Origin: Pseudomonadota bacterium
GTDB taxonomy: Bacteria; Myxococcota_A; Bradymonadia; Bradymonadales; GCA-2716585
NCBI GenBank assembly: GCA_005804885.1
Contig: SYOX01000335.1
Span: 1 to 48,653 of the forward strand
Length of the DNA: 48,653 bases
Direction of reading: 5' to 3'
The notes under the pieces were generated by a model. It was given only the letters and a program-made list of their open reading frames with translations, made no database searches and was not told the origin of the DNA. Positions 21,864 through 30,700 of the stretch are shown one piece after another. A program made the translations under genes and the position numbers. Every line of letters begins with the position of its first letter. Positions within the stretch are counted from its first letter, which is position 1.

Positions 21864-23243
21864 ATGAAGAGGTCGGGCTTGTCCCTTTCAAGGTTGTCGC
21901 GGTTGGTCTTGCTGACGGCGTCGCTCTCTGGCCTCACGGGTTGCGGCGCCGAGCCGGGCCCCGCGCCGAGCCCCGCGCCGCTCGCGGTCGGGGACGAGTG
22001 CCCGCCGGGCGGCTGCGAGGATCTGATCGTCGGCGACGCCGAGGTGGATCAGAAGACGGACGGCGTCTGGACCGAGGCCCTCAAGTGCAAGCCCATCCCC
22101 GATCTTGAGCCCCTCGGCTCGCCCTCGATCGTCGTCAGCCTCGACGGCCTGACGATCCGGCTGACCGACGCGGCCACCGGCTTCGAGAAAGTCTACCCCA
22201 TCGGCCCTGGCGCCATCGAGGACGGAGAGAGCCTGACGCCGACCTCGACGGGGCTGCCCCAGGGGATCTTCTTCGCGCGGGCGGACGTGCCGGCCAAGGT
22301 GGACAACGTCTCGGCGAGCCGGGCCGTCTGGGCCTGGAATTACAGCTGCCGCTTCTGGGGCGAGGGGCTCCCCTACTTCGCGGGCCTGCCCTTCATCCGG
22401 CTGGAGGGCACCAGCCGGGCCGTCTACGGCTTCCACGGGCCGATCGACAAGTTCACCAAACCCGAGGGCGGCGAGCTGCGCCGCGGCTTCGTCAGCCACG
22501 GCTGCATCCGCATGGCCGCCGACGACATCGTCGAGCTCTTCGCGCTGATCCAGGGCCACAAGACCCCCGTCCGCATCCAGAAGTCCATCGACCGCGACGC
22601 GCAGGGCCGCGCCGTGGACGTCGAGGACAACTGGATGCTCTCGGAGTGCGAGGCCGACGCAGACTGCCGCTTCGAGGGCGGGATCTGCCGCCGCAATGGC
22701 TGGTCGGGCCGCGGCTTCTGCACCAGGGCTTGCGAGGCCTCCTGCCCCGACAAGGCCGGCTACCCCCTGACCCGCTGCGTCGCCAACCCCGACGACCTCG
22801 CCGAAGGGATCTGCCTGCCCGAGCCCTCCTCGACCACCGACGGCTGCCGCCGCTACGGCGCCTTCGCCGAGGTCACGACGCCGGCCTTCAACAACCCCGA
22901 CGCGGACCGCGAGGTCTGCATGCCCGGCCCCCAGGGCTTCATCGGCAGCCGATGCCTGGCCGACTCCGACTGCGACCGGGGCCGCTGCGCCCCGCTGGAC
23001 GCTCAAGACGACCAGAGCGTCGGCGTCTGCTCCGAAGGGTGCAGCGGGCTGTGCCCCGACTCCCCCGGCGCCCCCTCCACCTTCTGCGTCGAGGACACCC
23101 TGAACGTCTCCAACTCCCTCGACGGCATGTGCGCCGCCGTCTGCAACCTGCCCGCCGACTGCCCCCTGGGCTTCGAATGCGCCGAGGCCGCCCGCCTCGG
23201 CCAGCCCGACCGCGTCCGGAAGATCTGCGCCCCCGCCCCCTGA
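21864..23243 (+). CDS. L,D-transpeptidase (YkuD) lipoprotein with Cys-rich tail
   Basis: A 459-aa envelope lipoprotein (lipobox LTGC, Cys27). Residues 85-245 form a YkuD L,D-transpeptidase domain: His191 in YGFHGP and the catalytic motif SHGCIRM at 211-217 (Cys214, Arg216). Such enzymes make 3-3 peptidoglycan cross-links or attach proteins to the wall. The C-terminal 200 residues contain about 20 cysteines in repeated CxxDxDC patterns (CEADADCRFEGGIC, CLADSDCDRGRCAP, CNLPADCPLGFEC). This style is common in secreted myxobacterial-type proteins and is likely disulfide-linked. The start is supported by GAGAGG and the signal peptide. Two hairpins precede the gene and short direct repeats follow it. 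Confidence 0.88.
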   Translation: MKRSGLSLSRLSRLVLLTASLSGLTGCGAEPGPAPSPAPLAVGDECPPGGCEDLIVGDAEVDQKTDGVWTEALKCKPIPDLEPLGSPSIVVSLDGLTIRLTDAATGFEKVYPIGPGAIEDGESLTPTSTGLPQGIFFARADVPAKVDNVSASRAVWAWNYSCRFWGEGLPYFAGLPFIRLEGTSRAVYGFHGPIDKFTKPEGGELRRGFVSHGCIRMAADDIVELFALIQGHKTPVRIQKSIDRDAQGRAVDVEDNWMLSECEADADCRFEGGICRRNGWSGRGFCTRACEASCPDKAGYPLTRCVANPDDLAEGICLPEPSSTTDGCRRYGAFAEVTTPAFNNPDADREVCMPGPQGFIGSRCLADSDCDRGRCAPLDAQDDQSVGVCSEGCSGLCPDSPGAPSTFCVEDTLNVSNSLDGMCAAVCNLPADCPLGFECAEAARLGQPDRVRKICAPAP

Positions 23244-23256
23244 CCCCACCCGGCCT

Positions 23257-23342
23257 TCAAGCCCGTCGATCCGCCCGATCTTCAAGCCCGTCGAGATCAC
23301 AGCAGCTTCCGCCCGACCCTCAAGCCCGTCGAGATCACAGCA
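23257..23342. repeat. Triple short direct repeat after the L,D-transpeptidase gene
   Basis: TCAAGCCCGTCGA occurs at 23257, 23282 and 23320. The second and third copies extend identically for 23 nt (to GATCACAGCA). Spacings are 25 and 38 nt. They begin 14 nt after the stop codon and lie wholly in the intergenic region. Confidence 0.8.
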
Positions 23343-23531
23343 ACTGCGCGCCTATCCATGACGCCAGGCCGCCGCTCGTGGCCTGTCCGGCGTCGGGATC
23401 AACGCGCCGCTCGCGCGGCCTGCGCGCCGATGAGTCGCCTTGCGCGCTGGCGGTGAGCGCCATTGTCCTGTCTGGCCTCGCTGTGGGAGACTGCGGCCTT
23501 GATGGCGAGCGCAGGAGCGCGGGAGGGAGGC

Positions 23532-25964
23532 ATGGATCGTCGATCGGTGTGGGTGTTGTGTGTCCTGGGGGTGGCCTGCTCGCCCGTGGAGGTTTCGAAG
23601 CCCTCCGGGGATCTGGCGAAGCAGACGCGCGAGGCGCCCGCCGAGGCGCAGGGGGCGAAGGCCGCGGCCCCCGTCGCGGATGTTCTTGAGATCCTCAATC
23701 GGGACGAGCGTTTGCGATACAGCTTCAGCGACATGGCGCACTTCGGGGTGCACGATCAGGGGGGGAGCTTCCGGGTGGATCTGGGGGAGGGGTCGGCGCT
23801 CAAGCACATCCAGGGCGGGTGGCGCTCGGGTTGGAGCCCGACGACCCGGCGCGAAGGCGCGGTGAGCTACCTGGAGGCCAACGCCTCGGTGGCGCGGGTC
23901 TTCTTCAGGCATGAGGCGGGGGGCTTTGATCGGATCGCGCTCAAGGTGCGCTCGGTCAAGCACAAGAACCGCGTCGCGGCGTCGCTCAACGGCGTCGAGA
24001 TCGGCGAGATCGAGATCGGAGAGGAGTGGTCGTCGCACACGCTGTCGGCGCCGGAGGGGGCGTCGCGGGCGGGAGAGAACCACCTGGCGCTGAAGATCGC
24101 CGGGTCGCTGCGGGCCGAGGGGCGGGCGCAGTTCGCGCACATCGACGCCATCGAGGTGCTGGCGCCGGGGCGCGAGGCGCCGCAGGCGGCGTCGTCGAGG
24201 GCGCAGGTCGTGGCGTTGGGGGGGCGGTCGCGGGCGGCGCTCGTGGCCTCGGCGCCGGGGCGGTGGCGCTTCCTGGTGCAGCTGCCGGAGGGGGCGGCCA
24301 CGCTTGGGCTGGCTTACGGCGGCGAGGGCGTCGGCGGGGAGGTGGCGGTCAGGGTGGGGTCGGATCGGGCGGCGGCCAGGGAGGTGTTTGCGGCGAAGGT
24401 GGAGCGGGCGGACGGCTGGTCGCAGGCCGTGGTGCCGTTGTCGGGCTTTGAAGGGCAGGTGGTGGAGGTGAGCCTGGAGGCGAGGGGCGAGGTGGCCGAG
24501 GGGCGGCGGGTGGCGTTGAGCGGTGGGATCTGGGCGCCGGCGCCGAAGGACGAGGCCGTCGAGGCGAGCGCGCCGAAGGTCGAGGCGAAGAACGCGATGG
24601 TCTACCTGATCGACACGCTGCGCTACGACAAGCTGGGGGTCTACAACCCGGACAGCTCGGTCAAGACGCCGAACTTCGACCGCTTCGCGCGCGACGGGGT
24701 GCTCTTCGAGGCGGCCTACGACGCGGAGAACTGGACCAAGCCCTCGACGGCGACGATCCTGACCGGGCTCTACCCGTGGAGTCACAAGACGAAGGAGGCC
24801 GAGAGCAAGCTGCCGGCCTCGGTGGTGCTGATCGGGGAGCACCTGCAGCGCCAGAAGCTGCGGACTCTGGGGCTGATGGCCAACGGCTATGTGTCGCAGA
24901 CCTTCGGCTTTGGGCGCGGGTGGCACAAGTACACGAACTACATCCGTGAGGGGAAGGTCACGGACGCGGGCAACCTCGTCGACGACGCGCTGGGCTGGAT
25001 CGACGCTCAGAAGGGCGCGCGCTTCTTCGCCTACATCCACACCATCGATCCGCACGTGCCCTACTCGGCGCCGGGGCCGTGGAAGTTCAAGCAGTGGAAC
25101 GCCCTCGGGCGCGGGAAGTACGGCGGGCGGCTGCGGGCTCAGGACACGGGCAACCAGATCGCGGACATCAAGTCGGGCAAGTTCAAGCCGACGGAGGAGG
25201 ATCGGGTCTTCTTCGAGTCGCTCTACGACAGCGAGGTGGCCTACAACGATCAGGAGTTCGGGCGGCTGATCGACGGCCTCAAGGCGCGCGGGATCTACGA
25301 TAGCACAATAATAATAATTTTAGTGGATCACGGCGAGGAGTTCTGGGATCATGGATCGGTGGGTCATGGGCATTCGCTTTATGATGAGATGGTCCACTCG
25401 CCTTTGCTCGTGCGGCATCCTGGGCTGGCGCCGAGGGGTCGGCGGCTGTCGCAGGTCGTCAGCACCGCGCAGGTGGTCCCGAGCGTGCTGGAGGCGTTGG
25501 GGGTCGAGCCCATCGAGGGCCTCGACGCGGGCTCCTTCATGGACACGTTCGACGGCGTCGGGGCGCCCCACCCGAGGGTGGCGGTGTCGGACTTCATGTT
25601 CCGGCGCAAGTCCATCCGGGCAGGGCGCTTCCACTGGATCACCGACGGGGTCGAGGGGCCGCTCTTCGACGTGATCGACGATCGCCGTGAGCTCAAGGAC
25701 CTGCGCGGCAGCCACCCCATCGGGCAGGCCTTCGCGCGATCGCACTTCGGGATGTTCATGGGGGCGCCGGATCAGGCCCGCTGGTGGTCGGAGGCGGCGG
25801 GGCCGACTCGGCGAAGCGGGGCGGTGGAGGAGATCGCGGACGTGGACGAGGAGCTCAAGAAGCAGCTTGAGGCCATGGGCTACATCGACGGCGCGACGGG
25901 CGATCGATCGCCCCAGGAGGACCGCAAGCTCATGGAGCAGGAGGACTCTGCGCCGGCGCCCTGA
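23532..25964 (+). CDS. Sulfatase-fold (alkaline phosphatase superfamily) lipoprotein
   Basis: An 810-aa lipoprotein (lipobox VACS, Cys16). Residues 50-335 are a beta-rich N-terminal region of unknown family. Residues 353-740 are a sulfatase-type domain: metal ligands in MVYLIDTLRYDKLG (Asp361), the active-site stretch ENWTKPSTATILTGLYPW at 399-416, and DHGEEFWDHGSVGHGHSLYDE near 600-620. At the position of the formylglycine-forming Cys/Ser there is Thr402, and the following Arg of the sulfatase signature is missing. A Thr-nucleophile phosphotransferase or phosphodiesterase is therefore as likely as a sulfatase. GGGAGG precedes the ATG at 23532. A run of rare AT-rich codons occurs at 25305-25322. 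Confidence 0.8.
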   Translation: MDRRSVWVLCVLGVACSPVEVSKPSGDLAKQTREAPAEAQGAKAAAPVADVLEILNRDERLRYSFSDMAHFGVHDQGGSFRVDLGEGSALKHIQGGWRSGWSPTTRREGAVSYLEANASVARVFFRHEAGGFDRIALKVRSVKHKNRVAASLNGVEIGEIEIGEEWSSHTLSAPEGASRAGENHLALKIAGSLRAEGRAQFAHIDAIEVLAPGREAPQAASSRAQVVALGGRSRAALVASAPGRWRFLVQLPEGAATLGLAYGGEGVGGEVAVRVGSDRAAAREVFAAKVERADGWSQAVVPLSGFEGQVVEVSLEARGEVAEGRRVALSGGIWAPAPKDEAVEASAPKVEAKNAMVYLIDTLRYDKLGVYNPDSSVKTPNFDRFARDGVLFEAAYDAENWTKPSTATILTGLYPWSHKTKEAESKLPASVVLIGEHLQRQKLRTLGLMANGYVSQTFGFGRGWHKYTNYIREGKVTDAGNLVDDALGWIDAQKGARFFAYIHTIDPHVPYSAPGPWKFKQWNALGRGKYGGRLRAQDTGNQIADIKSGKFKPTEEDRVFFESLYDSEVAYNDQEFGRLIDGLKARGIYDSTIIIILVDHGEEFWDHGSVGHGHSLYDEMVHSPLLVRHPGLAPRGRRLSQVVSTAQVVPSVLEALGVEPIEGLDAGSFMDTFDGVGAPHPRVAVSDFMFRRKSIRAGRFHWITDGVEGPLFDVIDDRRELKDLRGSHPIGQAFARSHFGMFMGAPDQARWWSEAAGPTRRSGAVEEIADVDEELKKQLEAMGYIDGATGDRSPQEDRKLMEQEDSAPAP

Positions 25965-26090
25965 CCTCGCCTTTCTCCTCGGCGAGCCGATCCGGCCTGG
26001 GCGCCTGGGGCAGCCGCTGCCTGCCTTTGTGGATGGCATCGAGCAGGTCATCATTGGCGGTTGATGGAGTCTACCGCAGAGAGCGCCGGT

Positions 26091-26116
26091 GCAGCGGTGG
26101 CGCAGCGGTGGCGCAG
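26091..26116. repeat. Short tandem repeat before the MFS gene
   Basis: GCAGCGGTGGC is repeated twice in tandem plus a partial third copy, in the 212-bp gap between the sulfatase-fold gene and the MFS gene. The gap otherwise shows nothing notable. Confidence 0.6.
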
Positions 26117-26176
26117 GGCGAGGCTCTGGACTGAGGGAGGGGAGCCCGTTGGGTGTGGGCGTTGGGGGGAGGGGGG

Positions 26177-27436
26177 ATGCTGGCGCGCTTCTGTCTGTAC
26201 GGATTCCTCAAGAATCAGCGCTACTTCGAGCCCTTCCTGGCGCTCTATCTGCTGTCGCGCGGCTTGAGTTTTTTCGAGATCGGGGTGCTGATCGCGGCGC
26301 GGGAGGTGACGACGAACCTGCTGGAGGTGGTGTCGGGGGCGGCGGCAGACGTGTGGGGTCGTCGGCGGACGCTGATCGGGGCATGGTGCGTGTACATTGC
26401 GAGCTTCGCGGCGCTGGCGATGGCGGATGCGATGGCGGGCTTTGCGGCGGGGATGGTGCTCTTCGGGGTGGGGGAGGCGTTCCGGTCGGGGACGCACAAG
26501 GCGATGATCTTCGCGTGGCTGCGGCAGCAGGGGCGAGAGAAGGAGCGGACGGCGATCTATGGGCTGACGCGCTCGTGGAGCAAGCTGGGCTCGGCGGCCT
26601 CGGTGGTGGTGGCCGCGGGCTTCGTGCTGGTGAGCGACGACCTGCGGGGGTTGCTGTGGGCCTCGATGGCGCCCTGCGTCTTCGGGGTGATCAACTTCCT
26701 GGGCTACCCGGCCTCGCTGGACGGGGAGCGCGTCGGCGGGCGCGGGCCGCGCGAGATCGTCAGGCTCCTGCTGGAGACGCTGCGGGGGTGTGCGCGCTCG
26801 CCGGGGTTGCGGGGGTTGATCGCGGGCTCGATGGGCTTTGAAGGGATCTTCACGTCGACGAAGGATTACATCCAGCCGGTGCTCAAGGCCGCCGCGATCG
26901 CGGCGCTGGCGGGGGTGTGGGGTCAGGGGCTTGGGGAGCACCAGCAGGCGGCGCTGTTGATCGGGCCGGTGTTCTTCGGGGTGTACCTGATGTCGGCGGT
27001 GGCCAGCCGTCGGGCCTCGGCGCTGGTGGCGAGGGCGGGGTCGGAGGCGCGGGCGTCGCGGTGGCTGTGGGGCGGGCTGCTGGGGTGCTTCGGGCTGCTG
27101 ACGCCGGCGTTGGTGCTGGGCTGGTCGTGGGCGGTGATCGGGTGCTTCGTGTTGCTCAACGTGCTGCACGACGCCTGGAGGCCGATCCAGGTGGGGCGCT
27201 TCGACGATCATTGCGACGAGCAGCAACAGGCCACCGTGCTGTCGATCGAGAGCCAGGCCAGCAGCCTGGCGACGATGATCGCGGCGCCTCTGCTCGGGGC
27301 GGCGGTGGATGTGGTCAGCGCCCGGCAGGGGGGCGAGGCGCTGTGGCCGGTGGGGGTCTTCGGGCTGCTCGTGGCGCTGGCCTTCGTCGCGGTCGAGGCG
27401 CGGGGGGCGCGGCGCGAGGGGAGCTCGGCGCGGTAG
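26177..27436 (+). CDS. Major facilitator superfamily transporter
   Basis: A 419-aa inner-membrane protein with about twelve hydrophobic segments. The loop after TM2, GAAADVWGRRRTLIGAW, is the MFS A-motif (G-x3-D-x2-GRR). The N-terminal half includes FYGxL-like FLKNQRYFEPFLALYLL, resembling MFS members of the YcaD/'MFS_1' type. Substrate and direction cannot be assigned. The ATG at 26177 follows GGAGGGGGG; the GTG at 26153 is less likely. It lies downstream of the sulfatase-fold gene on the same strand, but the 212-bp gap leaves co-transcription open. The charged C-terminus ends REGSSAR. Confidence 0.82.
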   Translation: MLARFCLYGFLKNQRYFEPFLALYLLSRGLSFFEIGVLIAAREVTTNLLEVVSGAAADVWGRRRTLIGAWCVYIASFAALAMADAMAGFAAGMVLFGVGEAFRSGTHKAMIFAWLRQQGREKERTAIYGLTRSWSKLGSAASVVVAAGFVLVSDDLRGLLWASMAPCVFGVINFLGYPASLDGERVGGRGPREIVRLLLETLRGCARSPGLRGLIAGSMGFEGIFTSTKDYIQPVLKAAAIAALAGVWGQGLGEHQQAALLIGPVFFGVYLMSAVASRRASALVARAGSEARASRWLWGGLLGCFGLLTPALVLGWSWAVIGCFVLLNVLHDAWRPIQVGRFDDHCDEQQQATVLSIESQASSLATMIAAPLLGAAVDVVSARQGGEALWPVGVFGLLVALAFVAVEARGARREGSSAR

Positions 27437-27775
27437 CGGGTGTCGGTGCGCCAGGCTGGTGTTGACTTGATCCAGGTGGGTCGCGCAGGGTTGGGGGCAA
27501 AGAGGTGAGGGCCGGGCCTGTCAGATCGTGTTCTTCAGGCAGGGCGTGGGGGTCAGGCGTGTGGGTGGGCCGCGCGGGCCTGCGTCGGTGGGTCAGCCGG
27601 GAGGGGCGGGTCGACAGGCGTCTGGGGCGGGCAGAGTGGCTTCGGCGTCGATCGTGATGGGCCGCTTGGGCGCCTGTGTCGTATTGGTACTGTTCGTGGG
27701 GTGGACACCTTGTCGAGTGTGGAGGCGCCGGTTGCCTCAGGTGTCTCAGTTGCGGTCATCATGGGGGGCTTTTGG
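27437..27775. other. Intergenic region, 339 bp, no gene seen
   Basis: GC-rich, with a weak promoter-like pair (TTGGGC, 16 nt, TACTGT near 27666-27693) upstream of the next gene. No convincing ORF, repeat or hairpin was found. The stretch presumably holds the end of the MFS transcript and the promoter of the large lipoprotein gene. Confidence 0.35.
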
Positions 27776-30700
27776 ATGTTGAATCCTATTGTCTGGCGGT
27801 TGTTTACGTTGCTGTTGTGGGTTTCCGTCGCCGCGTCCTTGTCCGCGTGCGGAGAGGACGGCGAGGAGGGCCCGGGGCCGGGGCCGGGTGGTCCGGGCGA
27901 GGTGGCGGCGTCGGACGCGGCGCAGGAGGCCTTCGGGGAGCTGGACGTGGCGGCGTTGACGCTTGGGGAGGTGCTGGAGCGCTTCGACGTGGACGGCGAC
28001 GGGGTGGTGGATGCTCAGGACGTCCAGGCGTTGAGGTCGTGCGTCGAGGCGGGGGAGAGCGCCGAGGGCTTGCGCTGTGACGTGCTGCCGGACGGTGTGG
28101 TGGACGCGCAGGACGACTACCTGTTGAGCTTCGCGGTCGGCGAGACGGTGGGGCGGCCGGAGGCGACGCTGGCGGGGGTGATCGAGGCGCTGGAGGAGGT
28201 CGCGGACGGGCGAGCGGATTACGATCTCGTGGCCGCCTTTCACGATTACAACGAGGACGGGGAGGTTGACGCGCAGGACATCCGGGTGTTGATCGGGGTG
28301 CTGGAGGAGGCGTCGAGCGGGGGCTTTGATCTGGACGGCGACGGGGCGCTCGGCTTCCTGGACGTGCGGCTGCTCTCGGAGCGCGAGGCGGCGGGGTTTG
28401 GCGGCGGCGAGGTCGCGCAGCCCGACGTCAACGGCGTGGAGGGGGTGGGCGTGCTGGACTTGCTGCTGCTGGCGCACGCGGCGATCTACACCAGCGAGCA
28501 GACCTTCGGCTTTCTGGACGTCAACCTCGACGGGGCGCTGGACGCGCGCGACTTCTGCATGGTGAGCGACACGCCGGCCGACGCTGGCTTCTATCGCCTC
28601 TTGATGCCGGCCGAGGCGGCCGAGGCGGCCTTCGCCGCGGACAGGCCGCGCTTCGAGATGTGCCGCGCCGATGGCAGGGCGGTCGCGCGGCAGGTGCCCA
28701 GGCTGGACACGGAGATGGTGGTGGCGCTCAAGCCCGCCAACCTCTACCTCAAGGCCGTCGAGTCGCCGCCGGAGGGCTTTGAGCCCGTCGACGCCGGGGG
28801 CAGCCCGGATCGGGCGCTCTTCGTGGTGACGACCGAGCCGACCGATCGCCCGCTCCAGAGCCTCTCGATGCCCTGGTCCCAGAGCCTCGCCGAGCCCGGC
28901 GCGTCGCGGGTCGAGGTCGGCGGGGAGGCGCTCCCCGAGGGAGCGAGCCTGGTGCTGCCGGACGCGATCGTGGCGCTGACGGCGCCCGACGATCGCGGCC
29001 TGGGCCGCAGCGGCCAGTCGCGGGCCGGGCAGGCCAGGACCTCCTACGAGGTGAAGCTCGACGAGCGCCTCTTCTCGCCGGAGCAGAAGGTCGACGCGCA
29101 AGAATTCCAGGACAAGCTCAACGCGACGATCGCGTCCTACCGGGCGCTGATCGATGGCTGCCCCTGCGCGCTGGACGAGGCGACGCGGCTGGCGCTGGTG
29201 CGCAACCTCGTCCAGGCCTCCCAGAGCCTCGACGCGATCCTGAGCGTGTCGGTCACGGTGCTGGAGACGCTCAACATCGAAGGCGCGCGGCTGGCGCGGC
29301 TGGCGCAGATCACCAACGCCGAGGCGGCGGCGCAGTTCTACCTGCTGGCCGACGACATCGTCGCCATGGAGTACATCAAGACCGGCCTGCTGGTGGTGGA
29401 GGTGCTCTACGACATCAGCACGGGCGGGCTCGGCAAGGCGCTCGAGGGCGCGCTGGGCAACCTCATCTCCGAACTGGAGAACGACTTCGTGCTGCCGTCG
29501 CCGGAGACCGGCGGCGGCGCGGCGGTGCAGAACATCGCCACGTCGCTCCAGGGCGGGCTGAGCGCCGGGCTGGTGCTGGACGCGCTCCAGGGGGTCTCCG
29601 CGCGCCAGGCGGCGCAGAAGGCCGGCCAGGAGGTGCTCAGCGAGGCGGCCTTCAAGACGCTCTTCAAGGAGGAGTTCCTCAAGGCGGCCCGCAAAAAGCT
29701 GGGCAATGGCAAGGAGTTGTCCGCGGCCGCCTTCGAGACGGTCATCAAGGAGCTGATCAAGCTCCTGCCGGTGCTCTACGTCAACTATGTGCGGGCCGTG
29801 GCGATGTCCCAGGACGCGCTGGCGGTCGAGGCGACCCAGACCTACGTCGCCTCGGTGCTGGCGCGCGGGCGGCAGGCGACCGTGGTGCGCGAGCTGACTG
29901 CGGCTCGGGTGATCCTCGAAGACCTCAAGGTGGACCTGCTGCTGCGGCTGGACTCCCAGGGCTGCCCGGTGACCTTCTCGGCGACCGACGCCTGCGACTT
30001 TGACCTCCAGGCCGCCATCGAGGCCGCGCGCGCGAAGCTCGTCATGGACATCGCCCGGACGCGCACCGTCCTGGACGACGCGGTGGAGCAGACGGCCCCG
30101 GACGCGATCTTCCAGAGCACCTGCGTGGAGGGAGAGGTGCGGCGCTCGCTGAGCGAGCAGAACTTGGAGGTGGCCGGCATCGCGCGGGAGCTGACCCAGC
30201 TCGCTCGCCTCAAGGGCTCCCGAGAGGCGCTGGCGGCGCTGGACCTGCGCCTGGCGCGGGCCTCGAAGAAGCTCACCGAGCTTCGGCAGGCTTACAGCGC
30301 GCTGGGCTGCGCGCAGCTCTTCGCGCTGGACGTCACCCCGGCCCAGGCGGACGCGATCCGGGACGCTGAGGTGGATCGGGTCAAGGCCTTTGAGGACTTC
30401 GAGAGCGCGGTGCGCGATGCGCTGACGATCTACGATGCCTGCCAGCGAGGCGCGGGGGGGCAGCGGGGGGCTTGCGCCGCCGATCTTGAGGCGGCCCGCA
30501 CGGCGCCCTGGGCCGCCGCCTCGCGGGCGCTGAGCTGCCTGCCGGCCTATGTGATGCAATGTTGCGGCGATGGCCGCCAGCAGAGCTTCGAGCAGTGCGA
30601 CGCCAGTGACGCGCGCTCCAGCATGTGCGATCAGGGGTTGAGCTGTAATGATCGCTGCGTCTGCAGTCGGCCGGAAGACGAGCCGGAGATCCCCGATGAC

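Noticed and set aside
27464..27469. TTGACT as a -35 element
   Set aside because: No -10-like hexamer lies at 15-19 nt spacing.
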